Shown: positions 20,756 to 27,857 of the stretch, in pieces
Layout: the number at the start of each line of letters is the position of its first letter
How positions within the stretch are numbered: position 1 is the first letter of the stretch
Assembly (NCBI RefSeq): GCF_001431415.1
Contig: NZ_LDJI01000019.1
Coordinates: 62,001-126,000 of the forward strand
Length of the DNA: 64,000 nt
DNA from: Stenotrophomonas humi
GTDB lineage: Bacteria; Pseudomonadota; Gammaproteobacteria; Xanthomonadales; Xanthomonadaceae
Direction of reading: 5' to 3'
Notes under the pieces: generated by a model
Seen by the model: the letters and a program-made list of their open reading frames with translations, nothing else
Told to the model about the DNA's origin: nothing
The model's database searches: none
Made by a program: the position numbers and the translations under genes

Positions 20756-20885
20756 AAGAAGCCGAAGATCACCGAGAAGCAGATGGTCTGCATCCTGGAT
20801 GGCCTGCATCCTGAAAGAGGTCGAGGCCGGCGCGAAAGTGATTGATACCTGTCGCAAGCACGGGATCAGCGAGCCGACGTATTAG
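20756..20885 (+). pseudogene. IS3-family transposase OrfA remnant with internal tandem duplication
   Basis: The DNA encodes the start of an IS3-type helix-turn-helix OrfA in two frames: KKPKITEKQMVCIL, then KEVEAGAKVIDTCRKHGISE, ending at a TAG after PTY. The break coincides with a short tandem duplication, CTGCATCCTG being repeated on either side of GATGGC at about 20788-20813. Only about 40 residues remain. No terminal inverted repeats or OrfB are visible next to it. Confidence 0.7.
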
Positions 20886-21167
20886 TGTGGAGTTCTTAAT
20901 ACGCCGGCATGAAGGCGTCGCAGCCAGGGCAAACGGACGCCGAGCCAAAAATTGGCTCGAATGAAACGCATGCATACCGAGTTACAGCCCTGGCTGACGC
21001 CCACCGCGTTCCGCCAGCATCACAAACCGGAAAACCTCGAATCCAACCTGACATTGAATTACCGGAGTCAACAGCGACCTCTTGGCCAACCTGCGAATGA
21101 GCCATATCACGGCGCCATTTCCAATGCGCAACAGGAAAACTGATCACCGAATACGACTTGCGTTGAC

Positions 21168-22355
21168 CTAAATCGGCTTGCGCAAGACGAAGTTGAGATT
21201 AGCGCGGGTGAAGGCGCGATGCGCCTCGACTCGATGAATATCGAATACTGCACGAAGCAAGCCATCGTCAATTCGGAGCGGCGCGTAATCACAGATAGCC
21301 GACTCGTACCCATCGAGCACAACGTGCTGATGAATGTCGCGCCCCAGCACCAACTCGAAATCGTGATATGAAACCCCACGTCCCCACCTAGTCAGCAGCA
21401 GCTCTCGCTCGTTGTCGGGGGCTACAGCGATAGCTTCGGCGAACCCACTGCGCGGCGAATGAGCGGCGTAGGATTGCATGACCTCCATCGGCAGCGCAGT
21501 AAAAAAAGGCAGCAAGCTAGTGTGCTCATCAAAACTACTAAGTCGATTGGGCGTATCAGCAACGAGCAGTAATCCCCCGGGGGAGAGCACATCCCATGCG
21601 GTGCGCAACGCCTGAGTCAACTCCTGGTATGTCATGTGTTCAAGCACGGCGCAGAAAACCACCAAATCTGCTCTTCTGCCCGACGTAACGAACTGGCTTT
21701 GAGGACCAAATAATTCCTGCCGTTGCTCGATATTATTGAGTCCGAAATAGGCTGCGCGTTGCGCAGCCGCCTGGACGGACGCAGGGTCTATCTCGAAACA
21801 GATCACCTCACGGACGTGAGGCGCAAAAGCCAGCGTGCTCGACCCCGTTCCAGAGCCGACTTCCAGCGCAACCATGTCACCCATGTTTGGCGCGACGCTC
21901 TGCACCCAAGGCAGCACATGATCGGAGAAAAACGTGAATCGCTTTTCGATGTGATCATCCAGATCTGCCTCAAACTGCGCGGTGCCCTTGACCGATTCTG
22001 ACCAGCCCGCAAAGAAAGTATTCAACAAAACTTCGCGAAAGTGGCGACGATACTTGCCATCAAGAACCATCTTGCGCGATGGCTGGACCGCACTTGTCGT
22101 CTTGGAAGATACATCCAAACCATAGCGCAACAGCATCCGCTGTACGCCAGCCAAGTCCAAGGCTGCGGGGCTAGGATCAGACTTGTCACCGGCACGCTCA
22201 TCGTCCTGAGCGAATCGATAGGCGTCCAACTGTGCATTCAGTTGCGCGATCCGCTCCAAATGCATGGCGCGCTGCTGCAGCAAACGATTGAACGGATAGA
22301 CTTTCTTGATGATGCGCTCCAGGGCTCTCATTTGGCGTCCTTTGATGGTCAACAC
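21168..22355 (-). CDS. Class I SAM-dependent methyltransferase, probably glycan or cell-surface modification
   Basis: This is an intact 395-residue protein. After an N-terminal coiled-coil-like stretch, the SAM-binding core shows motif I (MVALEVGSGTGSSTLAF), the acidic ribose contact (VICFEIDPAS), and DLVVFCAVLEHMTYQELTQA plus LSPGGLLLVADTP. The C-terminal 120 residues are a separate region (RWGRGVSYHDFELVLG). Similar layouts occur in methyltransferases of O-antigen or lipid-linked glycan gene clusters, but I recognise no specific family. It is flanked on both sides by transposase and integrase remnants, so it was probably brought by a mobile element; the start at 22355 has no strong ribosome-binding site, and ATG 22331 (MRALERIIKK) is an alternative. 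Confidence 0.78.
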   Translation of the reverse strand: MLTIKGRQMRALERIIKKVYPFNRLLQQRAMHLERIAQLNAQLDAYRFAQDDERAGDKSDPSPAALDLAGVQRMLLRYGLDVSSKTTSAVQPSRKMVLDGKYRRHFREVLLNTFFAGWSESVKGTAQFEADLDDHIEKRFTFFSDHVLPWVQSVAPNMGDMVALEVGSGTGSSTLAFAPHVREVICFEIDPASVQAAAQRAAYFGLNNIEQRQELFGPQSQFVTSGRRADLVVFCAVLEHMTYQELTQALRTAWDVLSPGGLLLVADTPNRLSSFDEHTSLLPFFTALPMEVMQSYAAHSPRSGFAEAIAVAPDNERELLLTRWGRGVSYHDFELVLGRDIHQHVVLDGYESAICDYAPLRIDDGLLRAVFDIHRVEAHRAFTRANLNFVLRKPI

Positions 22356-22804
22356 ATCATAATACTTTCGATCTTCAGTCCCGCCGCACCATCAAGCATT
22401 GGACGCTCGATGACCTCACGCGCATCACTGACCATGCAGGGCCTGCGATGTGCGCAATCAACCAAGTTGTATCGCAAACGCTGGCGCCCGGAACTGACCG
22501 CGGAGCCGCATCGCGTTAATGGTAGCGACGCTGCACTCCACAACACCACATTCGACTTCCATGACCGGCCTATCAAATTATCAGTCGGATGCTGCTTCAT
22601 GACCGCTGGGCGGATGACTGTTGCTCCCATCGGCAATGAGGGCAACGGGGCCTGCCATTGCAACCTTCATGACATGCTTGAGCGAATGCCTCACAGCTTA
22701 CATATCCCAACTCTTCGACCTAGGCCCAGACAGATGGGCTCTTCCCTTCGCAGGGTGAACACTTCCAGGAAAGCCGATGATCGGCAAAAAAGGAGCGCCT
22801 CTCC
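22356..22804. other. Non-coding or eroded stretch
   Basis: No convincing gene is visible between the methyltransferase start and the transposase remnant. Frames on both strands are arginine- and proline-rich and lack family motifs. The region probably holds the methyltransferase promoter plus eroded mobile DNA. Confidence 0.45.
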
Positions 22805-23078
22805 AAGGGTAGAAAGTTCAACGCCGAGTTCAAGCATGAGGTCGTTGACCCTATCCGCCACACAGGTGCCGGCATCAATCAGATGACCCGGCATTGGCGT
22901 TCGTGTCAGGTCCTGGACCCTTGGCGAGACGAACGGGAGAGGGCCAAGACGAATGCGTTCACTAGCTCGCCTCGTGTGATCAAGAGATGGCTCCGCTCAA
23001 GCGTGAGCTGGCAAGGGCAAGGGAGAGAGCGTTTTCGGATGATACGGGAGCACATTTCGCCAGGGAATCGAGCTGGAG
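22805..23078 (+). pseudogene. IS3-family transposase OrfA remnant
   Basis: KGRKFNAEFKHEVVDPIR begins a typical OrfA helix-turn-helix. The end of OrfA appears in another frame (PLKRELARARERAFSDD, GAHFARES), matching the LKRELAR...FFAKES leucine-zipper tail of IS3-type OrfA. The two halves are joined through garbled sequence around 22900-22975. No OrfB follows, so the element is dead. It is distinct in sequence from the remnant at 20756. Confidence 0.7.
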
Positions 23079-23216
23079 TTCCAGACAACCCAATGCTGTC
23101 GCGACCTCTATCCCGCTCAGCTACTGTTGATGCGTGAAAGTGTCGACCAATGGATTCCATTGCCCTGGGAAAATTGACTCAGGCTCACTCACAAGATCAA
23201 TAGCCAAGCTCCTCTG

Positions 23217-23750
23217 ATGCAGATACGCACCTACCATGAGGCTGGTGGCGATTTCATGGGCAGGCCGATCGTGCAAGGAGCCACTTTGAACGAGACCTCG
23301 TGGCGCTGGAACCTGACACCAGATGCCTCCTCCAATACGAAGGAGTATCTAGTGCGATTGGAAATCGCCGTGGTCGGCACGCTGGCTGAGCTACTCGCCC
23401 AGTGCCGAAACTCGGTAGTCTCCCCGTTCCTGATTCACCGACTGCCGGAGAAGGCGCGCCCCAGCAACATGCGGGCGAAGGACCGAGAGCATCCCACACA
23501 GGCCCTACCGGAGCAGCTGTCGCGCGCGTTCGCGACTGCATGCGACAACGCAGATGTCGACATGGAGAACCCGCCGACGTTCCATTAAACCCACAGCTCG
23601 GGCGGCGCGTTCTTGAAAGATGAAGGATGGACGAACGAGCAGATCCAGGCGTTGATGGAGCACAGCACCGTGGCGATGACCAAGCACTATCTCGGTGACC
23701 AGGAGGCACCTTGACAGGCTGTAACCACTGGCATTTCGTTGCCGCGATAG
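23217..23750 (+). pseudogene. Tyrosine-recombinase (phage integrase) C-terminal remnant
   Basis: The frame from 23217 contains integrase-like sequence: VVGTLAELLAQCRNSVVSPF, LPEQLSRAFATACDNADV, then the catalytic region. There, the expected FHELRSLGG has become FH-stop-THSSGG at 23586-23588 through a small change. It resumes with LKDEGWTNEQIQALMEHST and the tyrosine segment VAMTKHYLGD; the expected Trp after EAP is a TGA stop, followed by QAVTTGISLPR and TAG at 23748-23750. Two nonsense changes in one frame indicate decay. It ends 84 bases from the tRNA-Pro fragment, suggesting an older element that used the same tRNA. Confidence 0.82.
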
Positions 23751-23783
23751 TGGACGAATAGTAGACACTTAGTGACCACAACG

Positions 23784-23816
23784 AAAAAGGGCCTGCGCAA
23801 TGAAGCGCAAGCCCTT
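23784..23816 (-). terminator. Terminator downstream of the tRNA-Pro 3' fragment
   Basis: Read on the minus strand, AAGGGCTTGCGC pairs with GCGCAGGCCCTT around a six-base loop and is followed by TTTTT. It lies 17 bases past the CCA end of the tRNA fragment, where a native tRNA terminator would be. Confidence 0.82.
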
Positions 23817-23833
23817 GTCCGTGTTGCAGTAAT

Positions 23834-23882
23834 TGGTCGGGACGGCCGGATTTGAACCGACGACCCTCTGCCCCCCAGGCAG
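23834..23882 (-). repeat. 3' half of tRNA-Pro(GGG): attachment-site copy
   Basis: On the minus strand this reads CTGCCTGGGGGGCAG (anticodon arm with GGG), a T-arm (GTCGG-TTCAAAT-CCGGC) and the acceptor end CGTCCCG-A-CCA. The 5' half of the tRNA is absent: sequence to the right of 23882 does not form a D-arm or acceptor strand. This is what remains at one end of an element that integrated into the 3' part of tRNA-Pro, with the intact tRNA regenerated at the other end. Because the 3' end and terminator point left, the element lies to the right, and the intact tRNA should be beyond base 64000. Confidence 0.85.
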
Positions 23883-23892
23883 TGGTTCTAAA

Positions 23893-23994
23893 CCGGATAA
23901 GGCCTTCATTTGTATATGAAATGCCTAGCCATGATGTTGGTCTGAACCTATCAATTCCGACACATATGCCTCAATGACTTACAGCCGGATAAGG
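23893..23994 (+). repeat. Direct repeats CCGGATAAGG next to the attachment site
   Basis: The decamer CCGGATAAGG occurs at 23893-23902 and 23985-23994, both just inside the element boundary. Short direct repeats beside an att core often serve as arm-type integrase or accessory-factor sites; that role here is inferred only from position. Confidence 0.4.
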
Positions 23995-24178
23995 TGGGAA
24001 ATCAGGCCGCTCCATCCGGCTCCCACCGAGCGGCCATCGCCTCAAATCTGGCCGCCTCCCGCCTGAGCCGATCAGCACCGGCACGGAATCTCGCCCCCAC
24101 TATCCCGCTCATCACATCCGATCGTCACGGAGAGCCTATGGTGAAGGGATGGGCGCCCCTCGCGTCCGAGGTAACACC

Positions 24179-24439
24179 GTGGACTACGATGAGGCTCGTG
24201 CGGACCTGGACGACTTTGCACAAGAGATGACCGTCGCGTCACATACTTGGACTTACTCCCAGCGACTCGAAAAGCTGCGCTTCCTTCAAATTCTCACGAA
24301 ACGCGCTTTGCGAGCGGCAGTGGGCACCGGCAACGAGGCAGAGCTACGCAGCGGCATAGAAACCTTGCTTGACCGCATCAGAAGCACGACAGCCGTTGCC
24401 GAGCAGCTTCAAAAATTGAGGGACAGCTATCGCAGCTGA
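24179..24439 (+). CDS. Hypothetical helical protein, 86 aa
   Basis: GTG 24179 lies eight bases after CGAGG and begins VDYDEARADLDDFAQEMTVA; an ATG at 24149 in the same frame is an alternative adding ten residues. The product is predicted almost wholly alpha-helical and charged (LEKLRFLQILTKRALRAAVG), with no cysteine and no membrane segment. I recognise no family. It precedes cho by 56 bases, on the same strand. Confidence 0.55.
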   Translation: MDYDEARADLDDFAQEMTVASHTWTYSQRLEKLRFLQILTKRALRAAVGTGNEAELRSGIETLLDRIRSTTAVAEQLQKLRDSYRS

Positions 24440-24495
24440 CGGCCCTCAGCCTAGATAGTTGACTGATTCATCCGGATGCGACACCTCGAGTCTGA

Positions 24496-25347
24496 ATGAC
24501 CGCGCCCTGCATCGCTGGCCGCTCGCCGGTATCCTTCCCTGCCATGGCAGCACCGTCCGACCTGCACTCTCTGGCTCGCTCCCTCCCGGATGCTCCCGGC
24601 GTGTACACCTTTCATGGCGACCATGATGCACCCCTCTACATAGGGAAGAGCATCCATATACGTCGACGCGTGATGGATCACCTGTGCACCCCTGATGAGG
24701 CCAGGCTGGCTGCCATGACGCGGCGTTTCTCATTCGTGCGCACCGCTGGAGATATTGGGGCGCAGCTTTTGGAAGCCCAGCAGGTGAAGCTGCAACAACC
24801 TCTCTTCAACAAGCGCCTTCGGCGGAACCGGCGCCTCTGCACAATTACCCTGGAACGTGGAGAGCTGCACATCAGGAACGTGCATGATGCCGGCGATGCC
24901 GCCACCTACGGCCTGTTCCCAAGCCGATACGCCGCGATCGAGATGCTTCGCGACCTGGCTGACGACCATCTCCTCTGCTATGGCGAGCTTGGTATCGAAA
25001 AGGTCACCTCGGGGCGGCCGTGCTTCCGGCATGCCCTCCGTCGTTGTGTGGGCGTGTGCTGCGATAAGGAATCGAAAGAAGACCACCGACAGCGTCTGCT
25101 GACTGCCCTGATCGATCGCCATGTACAGGCGTGGCCCTACACCGGCGCCATCGGCATCGTTGAACGCACCGAAGACATGCAACAGATCCACGTCGTGCGG
25201 AACTGGTCTTACCTTGGAAGTGCTGACAATAAGAACGCAGCCAAGCGCCTAGCCAAACCCACACCTTGGTTTGATCGGGACGGTTACAAGATCCTCGTGC
25301 GGCCCTTGCTCTCAAACGGGTGCGAGCTGGTCGACCTCAGCCTGTAA
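24496..25347 (+). CDS. cho: Cho-type excinuclease (UvrC N-terminal homologue, GIY-YIG)
   Basis: The 283-residue protein is a stand-alone UvrC-like incision nuclease. The GIY-YIG core is visible as PDAPGVYTFHG and LYIGKSIHIRRRVMDHL, followed by LLEAQQVKLQQPLFNKRLR (UvrC-type Glu and Asn) and a short UvrC-like extension with a Cys cluster (GRPCFRHALRRCVGVCCDKE). Cho makes the 3' incision in nucleotide-excision repair when UvrC is blocked. In E. coli it is SOS-induced, but I see no LexA box (CTGT-N8-ACAG or the xanthomonad TTAGTA type) upstream. It lies near the left edge of the integrated element, so it may be cargo. Confidence 0.9.
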   Translation: MTAPCIAGRSPVSFPAMAAPSDLHSLARSLPDAPGVYTFHGDHDAPLYIGKSIHIRRRVMDHLCTPDEARLAAMTRRFSFVRTAGDIGAQLLEAQQVKLQQPLFNKRLRRNRRLCTITLERGELHIRNVHDAGDAATYGLFPSRYAAIEMLRDLADDHLLCYGELGIEKVTSGRPCFRHALRRCVGVCCDKESKEDHRQRLLTALIDRHVQAWPYTGAIGIVERTEDMQQIHVVRNWSYLGSADNKNAAKRLAKPTPWFDRDGYKILVRPLLSNGCELVDLSL

Positions 25348-25644
25348 ACCTCGCAAGCCAGGGTCAGACCTAGCCTCCCAGATCGGTTCGCCTGGCAAGA
25401 CTCCGCCGTAGACGCCCCCCCTTCCCCTGCTCGCAGGATGCAGCGCCAAGTTCTCCAGCATCCACTTCTGTTTGCGCGCGACCTTAGCACGCAGCTCCGC
25501 CTCATGGCGCATCACCCACAGCTCAGCGCCATGCCGGCCGGCCGCAAAGTCGGTACAACGGCGCGTGAGAAGCGGAGCGCTGACGCCGTCGTCCAGATGC
25601 AGCCGGGCAACCCTGCCGCCACCGAGACGATCGAGCATAGACAC
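25312..25644 (-). CDS. Hypothetical protein, 110 aa
   Basis: GTG 25644 follows GAGG at six bases and starts MSMLDRLGGGRVARLHLDDG. The protein is basic, with a helical middle (MRHEAELRAKVARKQKWMLE), and no recognised domain. It lies 21 bases downstream of the small membrane protein gene and probably shares its transcript. Its 3' end overlaps the 3' end of cho on the opposite strand by 36 bases, a convergent arrangement. Confidence 0.55.
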   Translation of the reverse strand: MSMLDRLGGGRVARLHLDDGVSAPLLTRRCTDFAAGRHGAELWVMRHEAELRAKVARKQKWMLENLALHPASRGRGGVYGGVLPGEPIWEARSDPGLRGLQAEVDQLAPV

Positions 25645-25665
25645 CAGCGCCTCACCCTTGCCTTC

Positions 25666-25872
25666 TCAGACACAGGCCAGCCATACGAACGCGGCGACTC
25701 CGATGATCTGAACCGCGATTACCACCCAGTAGATCACCGGCTGCTGAGCACGACTAATTTCAATGAGTGATGAAGCACTCAGCACTTGGCCAGAACGAAT
25801 TGCAATCAGGGTTAGGACACCCAGCAGCAGAGCCGCCGTCGAAAAAATGAATGATTCGGTCGAGGGGTGCAT
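25666..25872 (-). CDS. Small two-helix membrane protein, 68 aa
   Basis: ATG 25872 follows TGGAG at seven bases. Two hydrophobic segments (SFIFSTAALLLGVLTLIAIR and PVIYWVVIAVQIIGVAAFVW) are separated by a short polar loop, so the product is an inner-membrane hairpin protein. No family is recognised. It heads a two-gene unit with the 110-aa protein downstream. Confidence 0.62.
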   Translation of the reverse strand: MHPSTESFIFSTAALLLGVLTLIAIRSGQVLSASSLIEISRAQQPVIYWVVIAVQIIGVAAFVWLACV

Positions 25873-26285
25873 TGCAGTCTCCAGTCTGAGCTATATCACC
25901 CGATCCAATTCGAGCAACGAGGCGGCTATGCCCATCACTCCGCTTGATCCTCAAGCAATAGCAGTAACAACAATTATGTCGTTTGTCGTCGAAGTAGGCC
26001 TAAAGCCGTTGAAGGCTCTTCGAGTCGGGAGCGAACCGAGGCCAGCATGCCGCTCGTAACCTTGGTCGAACTAGCGCCCCCATCAAAGAGAGCCTAACGA
26101 TCAGTAGAAATGGGGGGCGCATAGCTCGTAAGCGCACATTGCACCTTTCGCTCTGAAGCGCATATAACGTGGTCCAGTTGGGCGGCGCGCAACCTGAGCC
26201 TCCCAATGAAACTCACACCCTAGTAACGCGCGACGGTCCATACAGGAGCTTAAAGGAACTGGGGGGACCCACAAGGAGGTCCCGA
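25873..26285. other. Stretch without a supported gene
   Basis: This region separates divergent small genes. Frames here have no ribosome-binding site or family resemblance, and composition is less GC-rich than the flanks. It must contain the promoters for the minus-strand pair at 25872 and the plus-strand gene at 26286. Confidence 0.45.
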
Positions 26286-26528
26286 ATGGGAAGCGTAGAG
26301 CTGTATTTAGAAGGTCCTGGGCAAGAACGACGCCCAGTCACTCAGAATTCAACAGAGACGATATCCGGGGATGAAGCGGGTCAGATTTTAGACCTTGCGG
26401 TAATCAGCCCTATTCAATTCAACGTGCTCGTCGATGCTGACGGAAACCTCGCTCGACAGGTTGATCGCGAAGGATATCGCTACAGGTTCAGCGGCTCGGA
26501 AATCACCTGGTCGTTGAGCGTTGGATAG
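26286..26528 (+). CDS. Hypothetical protein, 80 aa
   Basis: A strong ribosome-binding site (AAGGAGGT) lies five bases before ATG 26286, which makes this start clearly better than the ATG at 26169. The product (GSVELYLEGPGQERRPVTQN, FNVLVDADGNLARQVD, YRYRFSGSEITWSLS) is predicted as mainly beta-strand and soluble. I recognise no family. A good terminator follows at once, so it is transcribed alone. Confidence 0.68.
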   Translation: MGSVELYLEGPGQERRPVTQNSTETISGDEAGQILDLAVISPIQFNVLVDADGNLARQVDREGYRYRFSGSEITWSLSVG

Positions 26529-26531
26529 AAC

Positions 26532-26560
26532 AAGGGCCCCTTCATAGGGGCCTTTGCTTT
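26532..26560 (+). terminator. Rho-independent terminator
   Basis: GGCCCC (26535-26540) pairs with GGGGCC (26547-26552), extended by AAG/TTT pairs, around loop TTCATA and followed by TTTGCTTTT. It starts three bases after the stop codon of the 80-aa gene. Confidence 0.85.
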
Positions 26561-26614
26561 TGGGTACCAACTAAGGACAATACCCCCTGCCCAAAGTCTG
26601 TATGACGGCCTTGG

Positions 26615-27292
26615 ATGGTTCAGGGAAAACAACCTCAACGTGTACGGCATCACGCTATGACCCCAGACGGTGCACTTCCCACCTTTGCCGAGCAGATGTT
26701 CCTGTCCAACGCGACAGTGAGGCAATACTCAAGGGGTGACCTGATCGTGCGGCGCGACTCGAGGACATCAGGATTTCTCGGGGTACTAGACGGTCACGTC
26801 CGATACGCAACCGAAGCGGGAGCGGCCAAATATTTCAGCTCCCTACTGGGGCCGCGACAGTGGTTTGGAGAGACAATCCTATTGGACTCGCACGCCCTGC
26901 CATTCCGCGCTGTCGCCGCCGATGATTGTGAGATCGCTGCCGTAAGTCCCCGTTCTTTTCAGAAAATCATTCAATCGGACACGAGAGCCTTGCTCGCGGT
27001 CACGCGCTTGATTTGCGTGCGACAACGGCAGGTTCTCGCATCAGCTGCCGGCGACGATGATGGCGTGGTGTCTAGCCGACTTGCGCGGCGGGTGATTGAA
27101 GCAAGCGACACCGGAACAAGGATGTCGCAGAGCGATCTGGCCGATCTCATTGGCGTACAAAGACTCAAGGTCAATCGCCTGTTGATGCGCTGGACCCAAG
27201 CAGGAATTGTAGAAACAGGCTACGGCTCTGTGCGTGTTATTGATCGCGAAGCCTTGGAAGAAATCAGTGCTTCTCGCCGCGACGCCTCCTGA
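26615..27292 (+). CDS. Crp/Fnr-family transcriptional regulator
   Basis: The protein has an N-terminal cyclic-nucleotide-binding-like beta barrel (QYSRGDLIVRRDSRTSGFLG, GPRQWFGETILLDSHALPFR, AAVSPRSFQKII) and a C-terminal winged helix (TRMSQSDLADLIGVQRLKVN, RLLMRWTQAGIVE). The cysteines of Fnr-type iron-sulphur sensing are absent, and residues for cAMP binding are not obvious, so the effector is unknown. The longest frame gives 225 residues; ATG 26657 (MTPDGALPTFAEQMF) is a credible later start. It stands alone near the edge of the element. Confidence 0.87.
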   Translation: MVQGKQPQRVRHHAMTPDGALPTFAEQMFLSNATVRQYSRGDLIVRRDSRTSGFLGVLDGHVRYATEAGAAKYFSSLLGPRQWFGETILLDSHALPFRAVAADDCEIAAVSPRSFQKIIQSDTRALLAVTRLICVRQRQVLASAAGDDDGVVSSRLARRVIEASDTGTRMSQSDLADLIGVQRLKVNRLLMRWTQAGIVETGYGSVRVIDREALEEISASRRDAS

Positions 27293-27663
27293 GCCACCCC
27301 CAAGGTCGACGACACTCCCCCAGGAGACTTGGCCCTTTGGCCAAGGGAAGAACACTGGAAGGAAATAGCCGGTTCACGACGAGCCTTTCGGGCGTCAACC
27401 GCTGAGGCTAGTCAGAGGCCCGGCTCTGCGGAGAACAGGGGGACTGTCACCGCAGTGGGATTACAGGTCAGACAGGTCATTCATTGACGGTGACCTGACC
27501 CGCTTGTTGTCAAATATCTAAGGACGCGACCGCGGGTTCGCGCGACCGGCAAGCTGAGGCCTTGCCTTCGGCTTCACAGGACGAGGTCTAGATTCACCCC
27601 TCAAGCCGAATTGTTCGCAGCACAGCAGTCGTCATGAAGCCAGACAAAGACAGAGAGTTCACC
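27293..27663. other. Non-coding stretch with a hairpin
   Basis: No gene is evident. A stem CTTGGCC-CTTT-GGCCAAG lies at about 27328-27345, 36 bases past the Crp/Fnr stop; without a T-run it is a weak terminator candidate. The rest is GC-rich with no family match. Confidence 0.4.
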
Positions 27664-27780
27664 ATGCGCGCGCTTGTCGCATTCATCGTCTTTGGAATCC
27701 TCTGGATAGTATTCCTGTACGCAACCATTGCCTGGTCGCCGGGCGCGCTCAGTGACCTATTCGGAGCGCTGCCTCCGTAA
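27664..27780 (+). CDS. Small membrane peptide, 38 aa
   Basis: ATG 27664 starts a short frame encoding RALVAFIVFGILWIVFLYAT followed by IAWSPGALSDLFGALPP and TAA. One clear membrane helix follows a single positive charge. GAGAG lies seven bases before the start. Such one-helix peptides are common and often functional, but chance cannot be excluded at this length. Confidence 0.4.
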   Translation: MRALVAFIVFGILWIVFLYATIAWSPGALSDLFGALPP

Positions 27781-27857
27781 ACACCAAGCATAGTTGGTAC
27801 CCATGGAGTCCTCGCCCGCGCGCACCCAGAGAGTGAGCTTCAGGGGAAGGTCTGAAG

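Noticed and set aside
20886-21167. Frame encoding MKRMHTELQPWLTPTAF and onward as a gene
   Set aside because: No ribosome-binding site or family match; it sits in a debris zone and is probably eroded mobile DNA.
24440-24496. SOS box before cho
   Set aside because: Neither a CTGT-N8-ACAG nor a TTAGTA-type LexA site is present in the short upstream region.
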